Shown here in pieces: positions 23,610-34,600 of a DNA stretch of 64,000 bases. Position numbers and translations under genes: made by a program. Under the pieces are notes generated by a model. The model was not told the origin of the DNA. It ran no database searches and saw nothing but the letters and a program-made list of their open reading frames with translations. Numbering within the stretch: position 1 is the first letter of the stretch; each line of letters opens with the position of its first letter. The DNA is from Schistocephalus solidus. Its lineage: Eukaryota; Platyhelminthes; Cestoda; Diphyllobothriidea; Diphyllobothriidae. Where the stretch lies: the NCBI GenBank assembly GCA_017591395.1, contig WEDG01004495.1:1-64000 (forward strand), read 5' to 3'.

Positions 23610-24060
23610 TCAAAAACGTTCTGCTTCACGGTTCGATTGGAGATGAAATGGCGGTAACGTCACATGTCGGATTCCCCATTTCTGACACAGTCGGAACACG
23701 GATGACCTAAACTGGATGCCTTTATCCGTCACAATCTCTGTAGGGATACCATATCTGGAGATAAATTCTTCCGTTTTTTTTGCTGTGACCTCGGCAACGG
23801 CTGCCAGGACGTCAAAAACGCCTAGCCACGTTGACCATGCGTTGATTACTAGAAACCTTCGGTTGAAAAATGGTCCAACGAATTCCACGGTCACGTCACC
23901 TTCGGCCATTGCACGGGTGGTACTTTTGGTGGGTTCTAAGTGAAACGTCCACAGGGACCGCAACTTCGAACGAAAGATTCCTTGTCGTTATCAATTCATC
24001 GCCAATAAACATACCTTCGGGCAAGTTGTTTCATATAGTCATACCCGTGAATTCGTCGTC
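23610..24060 (-). pseudogene. integrase zinc-region remnant and DDE core, Gypsy remnant
   Basis: The open part (23963-23610) carries the integrase core: VEFVGPFF, where the family normally has the first catalytic Asp in place of Glu, then IVTDKGIQF with the second Asp, and AER with the catalytic Glu near its end. A stop follows at once. Just upstream, in another frame and after a stop, MKQLARRYVYW and SCGPCG are the Cys-Cys half of the HHCC domain. The His-His half is missing, so the gap to RNase H is far shorter than normal. The altered first acidic residue, the stops and the deletion together mean loss of function. Confidence 0.82.
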
Positions 24061-24121
24061 GTCTTGTATCAAAGTGCTTGCGACCTCCACATCTTCCGGA
24101 TTTTTTTTCGCTTACGCTCAG

Positions 24122-24529
24122 TCATGATAAAGCCTCTGGAGTCCCGAACTTCTGAGTGGGCACGTACTGAATTGTGAAGTCATAACTCAGGAGGTTGATA
24201 CTCAACCGTTGTATCCTCTTCGCCGCGTACTGGGGCACGCCACGATTTGTGTCCAACAAAAACTTTAGTGGCTGATGATCTGTGTGGAGGACGAAGTGTC
24301 TACCAATAATAAACTGATGAATTTTCTGTACTGAAAAAATGTTCGCCATTGACTCTTTCTCGATTTGACTGAAGATTTTTACTGCCTTTGTGAGTGATCT
24401 TGTGTCATGCATTAAGGGCAAGATATTTCCGTCTGAACCTATGACGGCAATAGTGTGCTGAGGATTTTTCCTCGAACTTACAGCTTCCAAAACGTTTAAG
24501 AAAGTTTTGCTTACATTTAAGGTGACCAT
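24122..24529 (-). pseudogene. RNase H domain, Gypsy remnant
   Basis: 135 codons with the Ty3/Gypsy RNase H signature: RSLTKAVKIFSQIEKES (typical 'rsLt.aE.nYsqieKE'), then FIIGRHFVLHTDHQPLKFL, then YVPTQKFGTPEALS. The last normally ends in DaLSR, here EALS followed by a stop. The first catalytic segment upstream is poorly preserved. Reverse transcriptase should precede it but is absent beyond about 24545. Confidence 0.88.
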
Positions 24530-24703
24530 GTTTTCGGATCACAGGCGTAATAGGGACCACACTCTAAATCCTTCCACAAAACACTCAATGCACTGATCTT
24601 GACGTTTTGGTTAAGATAATTTTAGTCTAGACTGTGGCTTGTTTCTGCGTGGAATAAAGACAGAAAAAATGTGAGTTCCACGAAGCATTTTTTCTTCTTA
24701 AAG

Positions 24704-24769
24704 GTATTAAAATGAAGATGCAGCACAATTTCCCAGGCCAGCTCGCCCGAATATGGGAATTATTTGATG
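24704..24769 (+). CDS. candidate exon, unrecognised
   Basis: A pyrimidine-rich acceptor (ttttttcttcttaaag) and a donor (gatg/GTAGTT) bound 66 bp, open in one frame (IKMKMQHNFPGQLARIWELF...), phase 1 to 1. The open frame continues past the donor to 25008, but the downstream part is AT-rich and unlike coding sequence. No family was recognised. Confidence 0.25.
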
Positions 24770-26680
24770 GTAGTTATGCTGAAGTGGGTGCAAAGTTCTG
24801 GTCGACTGAATTTCCAAATTCCTTTAATTTTTACTTTATTACTTGCTTAATTTCTCTGGAGGAGTTATGGCTTCGTGTGATAATAGCCGACAAATGTAAT
24901 GTTCAACGTGCATTTAGTTGTTCTCTTAAGCTCAGTATCTCTACTATTGAACTACTATCAGTGTACTGTTTTCGTCCTTACAATATTACTCATGCTTGCT
25001 GTTCGTAGTGCTTAATTATTCAGAGTACCTATGCCTTTTTATTGATTTTGTAATAGAAACCTTATTCACCGTTTACAGAAAAGTAACATTTAACCTTCCT
25101 GACGATTATTCTAGCCACCGCTTACTACTTTTATTTTAATTGGATCGTTAGTCGCCGGCCTCCTGCACAATTAGGTGATGTTAAGTGTTTGAATCTCTTG
25201 TAAAGTAGTGATTTTCCTTCTCAGGAGAGTCCACTGGTTAATCATTTACAGACATAGTTAAATACGGATAATTCACTTCCCGCGTCGCCAACTTCGAAGT
25301 TATTAGAGTGCCACGTGTTCTGTAATTTAATTTTTCTTGTTCCTCGTATAAATACAGAAGTGATTAGATTACCCTTCACCCTACCTCTAAGGCTGTAAGA
25401 GTTCATGAAGTAGGTTCAGTTACAGGAGGTGTAGAATATATATGACTTGTATTAATTTATTTTCGTCTACATGAGAGGGAGTATGATCAGTCACAGACAG
25501 TCGCATAGATTAAGGAGTTTGTTTAAACTTTGATTATATATACACCCTTTCCTATATGCAAATAAATATTGCACATTGAAAATAACTTTCGGATGCAAAA
25601 CTGGTACTCAAATAGTAACAGCAATTTTCGCTCGCCTGTAAGAAAACCGCCTAAGGTATCTTGAACCGCCTGCGCACAGGCATGCGACTAACTGTTATGA
25701 AATCGAAGGCTATTGGTTGGTAACTTCCAGAGGTTAACGTGGCAATGAACAACCTTTCTCTTCCCACCCTAAAGGCTTCATAGCTGAAGTTGCAGTGTGC
25801 ACTTATCTACAACTTTTAGGATAGGGCCGAACTATCTTTCTTAAAGCAAATCAGGTTTAATGCACCTAATTTCTGGGTTGCGCTGGAGAGGGAAATTACC
25901 TTGATTCGGCTTCATCTATCAATTGAACTGTTTGTTGAAATGTGGTAGTTGAGGCCACCGGAATTGCTTGCGCTCACAGGTGATAGCATGGCTTTAGCTG
26001 GTGAAGAGCGGAATTGGCTTACTTGTCCATTTTGACAATTCCATCTGCTATGATTCCGTTAAAGTGATCCTCACAGTATTAGAAGCCATTCAGTTGCACA
26101 CTTAAATACATTTAGAACGCCATTCTCTTTGAGAACCGTAAATAACATGTTTGAATGATGGGTTTATATAGGGAGTACAGGTTTGGATATTCCAAAGCGT
26201 TGGCCTCAACATCTCCTTCATTGTGCTACAATTGCATTTGTAGAACAGCAGGACTGGGGACGAACTAGGAAGCAATGGCTAAGGAGACGATTATTCGGCC
26301 TTTCGAGTTTTCTCCAAGTACTGCTTTCTGAACTAATCTGAACTAGACTTCACCATAGCACTACTTAAGTCTAGAGTATGGGCGCAGTTTAAGGTCCGGC
26401 GCAAGTGCATTACTCATTTCATAACCAAGGAAACTCACGTTAGTGTTTCTAATGAACCGAACAAGTTTCGTCCCTATGTGGCGGAAGACGCCAATGATAT
26501 GTGAGCGCTGTTTTAAGGCCTTTAAATGCAGCTTTCCTACACTCCCCTCCCCGTTTCACCATATTCCTTTAGTAAGACTGAATTAACGTCACCGAAGATG
26601 TGCTTTAGCTCAGTGAATAACCGAACAGGTATCGTTTGTTTTGGATGTCATGCTCTCGGCATCATACGGAAGTGGACCAT
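24770..26680. other. intergenic or intronic, no gene recognised
   Basis: No open frame with a motif and no obvious repeat. AT-rich throughout. Confidence 0.5.
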
Positions 26681-27290
26681 AATTTAAGCGGACAACTCGT
26701 CCGTCAGATAGTTTAGGCTCTGGTTGGAGTCCGACGCCACACTGTCACCATAATTGGGGGGCCAATACATAGTGATCCACGCGCGCACATTTGCGGGCGA
26801 ACTGATTGGTTGTGGGACAGTATGGGCAAATACTACGCCCTGCGTGTATACACGCCCCGCGCGTCGTGCGTTCGTGTGTACATCTGTGCGAGGAGCTGGT
26901 CAAGTGCGCACGAACTGCTTCATTTTTTCTCCCAGTGTCCTCTCCGGCCTTGTTATCATCGTCAAAGATGCTCCCGCGTGCATCACTTCTGTGTCTTCCC
27001 ACGCCGTCGCCGCCGCCGCCATCACCACCACCGCCACCGATGACTCCAGCAGTTTCCCCTGTCCCTAATTCATGCTCGGGCATGTCACATGGACCTTAGT
27101 GTGTGTGCGGCCGTGTGTGTCAGAGTGGGCACGCCTCTGCTGAGTACATGTAGCCACTGCGGCCTCGCTACGGTCGCCGTTTTTGTTGGCATTTCTCCTC
27201 TTGTCTACCCACGTAAATGCGCACTGACGGATTAAACCGCCAGCTACCAAGTGTTATTGCCTTCCGCAAATAAATCTGTAAGTTTGGGTT
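26680..27290. other. CpG-rich, low-complexity block with AATAAA at its right end
   Basis: A sharp compositional island. It has cgcgcg and gtgtgtgcgg stretches and a GCC/CAC trinucleotide run at about 26998-27045. A poly(A)-signal-like 'gcaaataaatctgtaag' lies at about 27267. Overlapping open frames on both strands (26745-27250) are compositional artefacts. It resembles an LTR or transposon 3' end, or a CpG island promoter. The AATAAA at the right end favours a + strand element terminus (inference). Confidence 0.45.
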
Positions 27291-28307
27291 TACTCTTGTA
27301 AAATCAGCAGTATATCCAGTCCCGCGAAAGGTCCCATTTATAACGAGAACGAATTTATAAATAGCAAGTACACATTATTAAGTCTGAAGATGTGTTTTAA
27401 TTAAATATAGTAGTCATCCTATTCTATTTGCCTCAGATATATTTTCCATTCGTAAACTGCATGTTATGATGCTAGGCTATCGTCCTCATATTTAGTCTAT
27501 TAGAACTAGACGCTAATACGATGCACTTGTATACTGTTCTATTCGTTTTTTGCAACCAACAGTGGTTGACTATCAAAGTGTCTAGGTGTGTGTAGTCAAG
27601 TGGCGCACGTATTTTAATGTATAGGAAAAGAATAGGGGCAAACTTTTACTATTTATGTCCACTCAAATAAGTTTGCACGTTCGTTTTTAGGGTAAGTTAC
27701 CAGTGGCCGCTTGTCCCAGAGGCTTTTACACTTACCACGTATTAGTAAGGTAACGACTTACTTTATAATTATCGATAATGCCTATAAAATAATTATTTAT
27801 TTAACCAACAGAGAAAGCCTTTTTGAGTGAGATTTTAGCCTAAGGTGGGACAGAGGTAGATGGAATGATCACGCACAGTCCTTTGTTAGATTTCTGATAT
27901 CGTGCGCAAATGGTTGAAGCATCGGGATATTTCTGGATCAATTGCCTATTTTGTGTCAGGTGACTTGAATAGGTTAATATAAGTCATCATGTAAAAGATA
28001 ATCCGCCTACTTTTATTTTCCTTATATGTTAAATAGCCACCAAGTTATGATGAGAAACGATAATCCACATGACTTATGACAACCAATAACATCTGTTTAG
28101 AAGCACACTTCAAAGAGGTTTGTAAAAGCCTTCGACTTTCTCCTGTCCCTTAAAAAGTGTAAAAGGACCTGCTTTCCTAGCACATTAACCTTTTTGTTAT
28201 CATAGAAGTCATTTTTTTGTACTAAAAGGCCAGTAGCGTCAAACATTTACATGACAGTCCTCAAACCACGTGTTGCCTGTGCATTGTCCGAGCTAATTGC
28301 TCATAGC
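27291..28307. other. no gene recognised
   Basis: AT-rich spacer with no coding signal seen. Confidence 0.5.
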
Positions 28308-28806
28308 TTAGAATTGTCCAAGTGGGACGCAGGCAGTAAGGTCCATCAAAATTAAGTGCTCACCGGAATTAGGTTGCATTGTCGCTGACGTTTTGCAGAG
28401 CCTGGCTGGCTCTTCCTTGTCAGAGCGTCTACTGCTAATTTTGAATGACAGACCGAACTTGTCGGCCCTGGACTGATCGATTTTTCTCTCGTTCACTTCC
28501 TCGGCCTCTGCGCGGATGTTTGTACAGCTTTACGGACGCTGGTTTTGGGCAGCTTCATGTCGCTCGAAGGTGCCTCCTCTTTCAGTGGGTTCTTCGTGGG
28601 GTCCTCTTTCTTATATGCCATAGTTCCGGTGTAACTATCTTGTCCTGGTCTTTATGCATGTAAAGATATAGGACTTTATAGGCCGTTAGACGGTCTATAT
28701 GCATGTTGCTAGCATTGGCATCTAAATACCATGCCTCAAGCGCACGTCTTTCGGCTTTTGAGGTTCCTCGGCCTAAAGTGGTCGCTCCTTGCATGTCAAA
28801 AAATGG
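28308..28806 (-). pseudogene. Penelope-like element GIY-YIG endonuclease tail (second, more decayed)
   Basis: On the - strand, FFDMQGATTLGR is followed by ERRALEAWYLDANASNMHID and AYKVLY. This fits the C-terminal pattern of GIY-YIG domains in Penelope-like elements (H.F.w..a.il......R...EAW.s....N.hiDl...Y). The better tail at 47161-47394 shows the same spacing. A stop lies just upstream, and a second short frame (28496-28308) without motifs follows. The assignment is by motif pattern only. Confidence 0.42.
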
Positions 28807-31454
28807 CTAGTTTCTCCAATAGTGGCTGCGAGCTGTGATTTTGGTCAGCGACAATACAAACCAGTTCCAGTGAGGACTTTACGTTTACCCGAATTTAATC
28901 CCAGAACTCTTACATTTACGAATCAGAGACAATAAAAATTTTACACTGATTACTTAGTAAATGGAAAGTAATCTTTTATTTTTACGTCCCTACGGTATCC
29001 TCGAGGATACAAAACTGTCCGCCCATGGTTGATTATTTCCCTCCTGCACATCTTGTTTATCCTAATATGACAGGCAGTAAATAAAGCCATGCCGCACTAG
29101 TAAACTGATCATAACCTTCGACCTAATCGGTGTGTATGAGAAAGTCTAGTTGACGATATGTGGTATGAAGGAAATAACAAATGTTATGGAAAATTGAATA
29201 TTTGAGCCTAACACACCCTTCTAAATTACTGTTTTCCGTAGAAGATGTAACGAACTTATGTAGATATATCCTCACAGGCTTCCCTGTAAGGTGGATATGT
29301 GAAAGTAGAATTTTGTCTCAAGTAGAATGTCATCATCTAATGAACATGAAAGGAAAGTTAATTTGAACATGCATATCACAATCAAATGTGGTTGTCTGAC
29401 CTACTATGCACAGCTTATTAGCTGGTTATCCAGAAATATTATGCAATTCAACCTAAGCAATGGATCACTAAATGTAAGAATCTTGGAGTCATCTTCTGAG
29501 GCCCAAGTACTTATGCTTCTGTGTAAAGATAGCTATAGGATTATCTCTTAGGGCCACGCTTCGATCGTCCTTTTGCATGTTCGCGCATATTACAAACCAT
29601 TTTCTATATCACTTCTGCCAAAATACGCCCCGACAATCCGAGTCTGTCGTTACCACCTGTTCCCCAAACAATTTGCAGTACGTTCTGGACTTTAAACTGG
29701 CCTAGCCATTTGACATGCTGAGCGAAGGAAGTAAACAACGATAGTTTTTACCCTTGATTACGTGCAGTAAAAATTTACAACGTTGGAGATGTCTAATGAC
29801 AGCACGTGGCGCAAATCCACATGTATACAACATCACCACTGTTCATAAAATTTATTGATCCTCGACCGATGGAGTACCTTAAAGGCCTAAAAAACCTCTG
29901 CTAATAGTTACTTATTCCTTCAAACGTTATAATACATTCGTGTAAATATTAAAAGAATGTATCCACTCATGGATAGTAATTATTAGCTTCATGCTTTTGC
30001 GAGAAACCTTTTGATTGCACCTTGTTCTGCGGACTAAGTACAACCGTATTCAGTAATAATAGGCTCATGACACCGGCTTCAAAGTTTATCCTTCAATAAA
30101 TATGCTATTGTTCACATTTGCGCCAGATCGGATGGCATTGTAAATGAAGTTCAGTTCAGTAGAGTCCAGTCGGTCACGGCGCGCATGAAACCGGTCAATT
30201 TATGCAGGTTTACTTCACCCGCTCTATCCCCTTTACGCTTATGGGAGTGAGATAGAAAGACAAGTTAATAGGTGAGTGTGATTCTTGCATTTATACACTA
30301 ATGTCGGTGACCGTGTACACAGGTATCTGGTCAAGTACACAGAGTTTCACACAGTTCCGCAATTTGATAAAATCAAAACTGTTGTCGCTAATGTTTCATC
30401 ATATCGTTTCATAATAAACAGACGACTACTTTCGGCACTTTATCCACGGCTTGGACAAGAAAATGATCAAATATGAAGTGGGCATGCATGGGTTGAGATG
30501 TGGGCTCTGAGAAATATAAGATATTCCCGTAGACCATCCCAATGAAACGAGTTGCTTGCCCAACTCTGGGATATTAACGTTTAATTTTGTAAAGAAATCT
30601 TAACATTCTCTCTTGAAAATGGATGTTCTCATGGCCTGAGACCCGAAAGTTACGCTTAATTTCAGCCACATTGAAAGTCAGGGCTTACATGACTGCTATT
30701 CACCATGAAACACAACCTGTACTTAAGTTCACGCCCAAGGTAATAGTTATTTGTTTAAATATTAAGTTGTTGCATCATTATATTTTAATTTTACCTCTGT
30801 CTCCCTGTATGGATTAATAATACTGGCTCCCTTAGTATCTACTTCACGATTATGGAAACCCTACACATGAACACAAAATACGACGATTATGATGCAGGAA
30901 AGTCGACTGTCCCCGATTCGGCTCCCCGATTCTGAGTCCAACGTGTTGTCGTCGGAGTCTGCTTTATTGCGGAGGGAATCCGTATCTGTATTTCTGTGCA
31001 AGACCAATGTAGTGCGCTCACGTTTATCTTTGGTACCCGGTTTCGCCCACAGAGTCTGATACCATTTACGTTAAACGAGCTCATTGGTACACAACTACAT
31101 TTCACAGCAAATAAACTAGCCTAGGATCACTAATAAAAATGAGTAACTTGAAAGCTTGCACTCTTGAGGAGAACTTGACATTGCGATTGTCATTTCTTGG
31201 TGTAATATTTAATGTAGTCTCCGCCGATAGGATAAAGGCAGTGTGCCAGTCTATTTCGGCTTGACGAAGAAATAGGTGCAGGCTATAAGTAAATGCGGAC
31301 AAACTTCCTTCTCAGGCACTGTGAAATGTTGAATCTCCAGTGGTCTAGTTCTACTCCTTTAACTGACAATTGGTGGCAATAGCAATATAGCACGTCTTCA
31401 ATATAATCTGGGGCATGCGCAAACAACCACCGCTCGATAACTTTGTTCAGTTCG
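28807..31454. other. intergenic, no gene recognised
   Basis: Mostly AT-rich. At 30890-31040 the - strand has a short acidic frame containing NTDTDSLRNKADSDDN that looks coding-like, but it has no splice sites I trust and no known family. It may be a repeat. Confidence 0.45.
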
Positions 31455-31601
31455 CCCAAACATGGTGTTTGTTATTGCAACTATACCGTCATGGCTACAG
31501 CTAGCGTCCGCGTCAGTGCATTCGTGGAAGATAGGCGAAGACAAAGTGAAGTTAAGGTTTCGGATGAAATTTATGGTCTTATTTGAAAACATTGGGCAAG
31601 T
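31455..31601 (+). CDS. candidate exon, unrecognised
   Basis: The acceptor 'taactttgttcag' and the strong donor 'gggcaa/GTAAGT' bound about 150 bp. One frame is open (RPNMVFVIATIPSWLQLA ... MVLFENIGQ). A second + frame and the - strand frame are also open here. The - strand reading includes ECTDADASCSHDG and FGRTE, faintly like an L-rhamnose-binding lectin domain, but it lacks an acceptor. The + strand splice sites decide my preference, weakly. Confidence 0.3.
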
Positions 31602-34600
31602 AAGTTTTATCTTAAATCGGAAAATATGCTTTCTTTGCGTAATTAATTTGCTTTACTGATGACGGAAATTTTTAAATGGGGTCAGGTTTTAAGAAGGATT
31701 GATTTCTCCCAGCTCACCAAGCCAGGTTTCTGAGACAATGCAGTCGGTATTAACAAACTTCATTTATGAAAGATCATATGCATAGGCTCTGTGACATTAA
31801 TGGCATGCATGCGTGGTTATTTTCACAAGGAACGATATTTTTGTGTCTATCAAAAGTACCCGCTGAATGATTTAACTTCATTCTGCAAAACAGAGCGAAC
31901 TAAATTTTTATTAAGTTTTAACCAACAAAGTGAGTTAGATGGCGTAGGTTGCCTAAAATTAGCAGCGTCTCGCTCTATTGCCTTTAAATAATGCTAGGCC
32001 GCTTTGCTTCAAATGTCCAAATTCTAGCCCATTGCTAGGAAGTAAATGTAAATCGAGACAAAAAATTACGATTTTGCTTTCAGGAATGAAACATTAGGCT
32101 AGCCTTCAGTAACATTTCTTCGCTCGTTTAGTTATCCTCGAAAGCATAGCCAAGCCACTGCTGTTTTTGTCAGAAATGTGTCAAACTTAAAATCCGTACT
32201 GGGTGCTCACAAGCATCTTTTAATGTTTACGAGGAAGATATCAGCAAACGTTAAAGACAGCAAAACATTCTTTGAAATAGTTGATTTTAGTCAGTATTGT
32301 CGATGGTCACGATGATCTATAGAAATATGTATGGCTTTTATTGTAAAAACTTGAAGGATTGTAGGCAAAACAAAATTTAGTATCCTTTTAAAAGTTGTTC
32401 GTTTTGCCTTTATAAGATGAAGAAAAATCGGTTAATAATAAAATTCAACTACCGCAATGTCCGGTGTCATAGTTATGCTTGACTTGAAAACGCTCATTGA
32501 CTGATTATGAATACGGCTTTTTTAGTGCTGGTGCACACTTTTACTTAATGGAAAAATTCCCGCGTGCCAATGATGATATATTTATCACCTGACAATTTAT
32601 TCTACTGATAAGGCACCAAAAGTTGTCTACTTGTCTTCCCACAAACTCTAGAAGTCTTTTTTGATGTGAAAGTGACGTAAAAAATGTACTAATTTTAAAC
32701 TCACAGTTTCTGAAGACGTACAGATCAAAGACACAAAGCTTAACTTTAGCGATAAGCTAGTACAAAATTACTAGGTGATACGTGCTTTAGCATATGATGG
32801 GTAGCAGTATGCCTGTTGGGTTGGCAAAAATCCCGGTAGCGGAGCCTTGGTTATAAGCTAAAGTTTCTATATTTGCAGAAATTTGATGATCTTCTCAAAA
32901 TTTAATTATCATCTGGTAAGGAGCTGCTTCTTATGTGGCTTACAAGATGTTCGTCTATAGTACCTAGTGTATCCAATATGGTTTGGTTCAATAATCATTG
33001 AGCGCTCGGGAGTTAATTTGGCGACCACTTCTGCCAACTGCCGTTAACTGATTCATCAGATCCCGTTTACTTGCTGAATAAAATATTTTATGAACCAAAA
33101 CAGGGTGTGCCATTACGCCAAAGAGCAAGACTGAAGTTACTGAGGAAAAAGAACTTGAGATAAACTTGACTCTGTTAAACATCCGGAAAGAAACATTACC
33201 ACTCCTCGAAAGTTAATAAGCAGTGTGTATTCCTAACGAGCATGCCGTTATTTCTCATTTAAGAGTTCGTACTTCCCAATTCTTTGATATATCTTCGTTC
33301 CAACCTTTCGAAAGACCGACGTGAAAAAACAATCGTATATTTTCACATGTCTGATTTTGGACGTGATAAGGGAGACTTCTATCTGTTGGTAATTATGCGG
33401 ACATCCAGCTACATATGCAGCTTTTTATAAAGCTGAACGTATAAATTCAGATATGCGCTTGATATTTGGCTATAAGTAAAGAGCTAGCTGTTAACTTTGC
33501 TGTTAGCCTCATTCAAAATAATTTATTTGGTTCCACGGAAAAACAAGAACCACAGAAAAAAACTAAAAGCCGGCATTTTAAAAGCTTACAGCTTGGGTGT
33601 AAACGCATGTCACCTCTTTGGAACGTGCAAGATAGAATTTGTCATTCGGATATTTTTCGCAACAATAGTAATAATTTATACGATAAAAAAATGTAAAACA
33701 GCATAATAATGTGTTTTGTTGGACAAGATCCACGTTAAATGCATACAAATGTATGGGTGGAGTACTGGAGAATGGAAACGCATGACTTAAACCTTTGTGT
33801 TCTTCAGGAGTGGTCGTCAAGTCCTATAAACAGCAAATATTTGTACATTTTTCTTATGACAGAGTCGTAAAATTTTTAATAATCGCCACAGAAAATGAAC
33901 CTGACTAATATGGTTAGCTTAAAGAAGAAGCCTGAAGTGGAATCTTGAACAACTTGCGGCGTCAACATGTGCTTAAAGTCTTTCCATCTTCACAAAACAG
34001 AGGAAGTTGAAATGATCCACTTTTATGATGTCCATTAAGAGTAAAGATGCGCTAAACGTCCCTGTAACACAATAAGGTTTCTTGAATCATATACCAGGTA
34101 CGAGTTTTCTGATGTGAATGACGTTATCCTAACCGTTTTATTATAAACAACCCGTTCTTCTTAACTAACTGTCACTAACTATAGCTTTTCAGTTAGGTAG
34201 AATTAGATGGAGTAAAAACCCTTTACACTTCTCAACGTTTTTAACTGAAATTGTTTTTTACACACAGTTTGCTTGATACATGTTTGAACCAGTCCTGCGT
34301 GGTGGACTGCAGATAAAACTTCAGTAATTAATTTGGCAGTTGTGTTAACTCTGACAAACTGAATTTGTTTTCCAGTTTATGCCTTACACTGCCAAAAAAT
34401 ACATCTTGCTTTGCACTTGGGCATTATTATTTACGGAAAATATTATCTTGTGGATTGCAATTTGAGGCCAATTAAAGGCTGTCCAATATACGATACACAG
34501 TAAAAGTGTTCTTGTGAGTTATTTTACCATGCTATTTACTATATTATCGAGAAAATAGCTACGGATCAAGATTCTGCGAGACTTATTTGACATTTAGTTT

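Larger units (their letters stand above)
22544..24545 (-). mobile_element. Ty3/Gypsy LTR retrotransposon remnant, 3' half
   Basis: Read on the - strand: RNase H (24529-24122), remnant integrase zinc region and integrase core (about 24060-23610), integrase C-terminus (about 23480-23245), an expanded GAA tract, a polypurine tract and one LTR. Gag, protease and reverse transcriptase are missing upstream and no 5' LTR is seen, so the insertion is 5' truncated. Stops, frame changes and an internal deletion show that it is dead. Domain order is that of the Ty3/Gypsy family. Confidence 0.85.

Noticed and set aside
23716..24127. Plus-strand frames over the Gypsy pol remnant
   Set aside because: Antisense shadows; the - strand carries clear integrase and RNase H motifs.
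26745..27250. Five overlapping open frames on both strands
   Set aside because: High GC removes stop codons; sequences are low-complexity Ala/Pro/Ser/His with no domain.
31398..31592. L-rhamnose-binding lectin (SUEL) domain on the minus strand
   Set aside because: Only a GRTE-type word and two Cys fit; Cys spacing is short, no acceptor is present, and the + strand has better splice sites.
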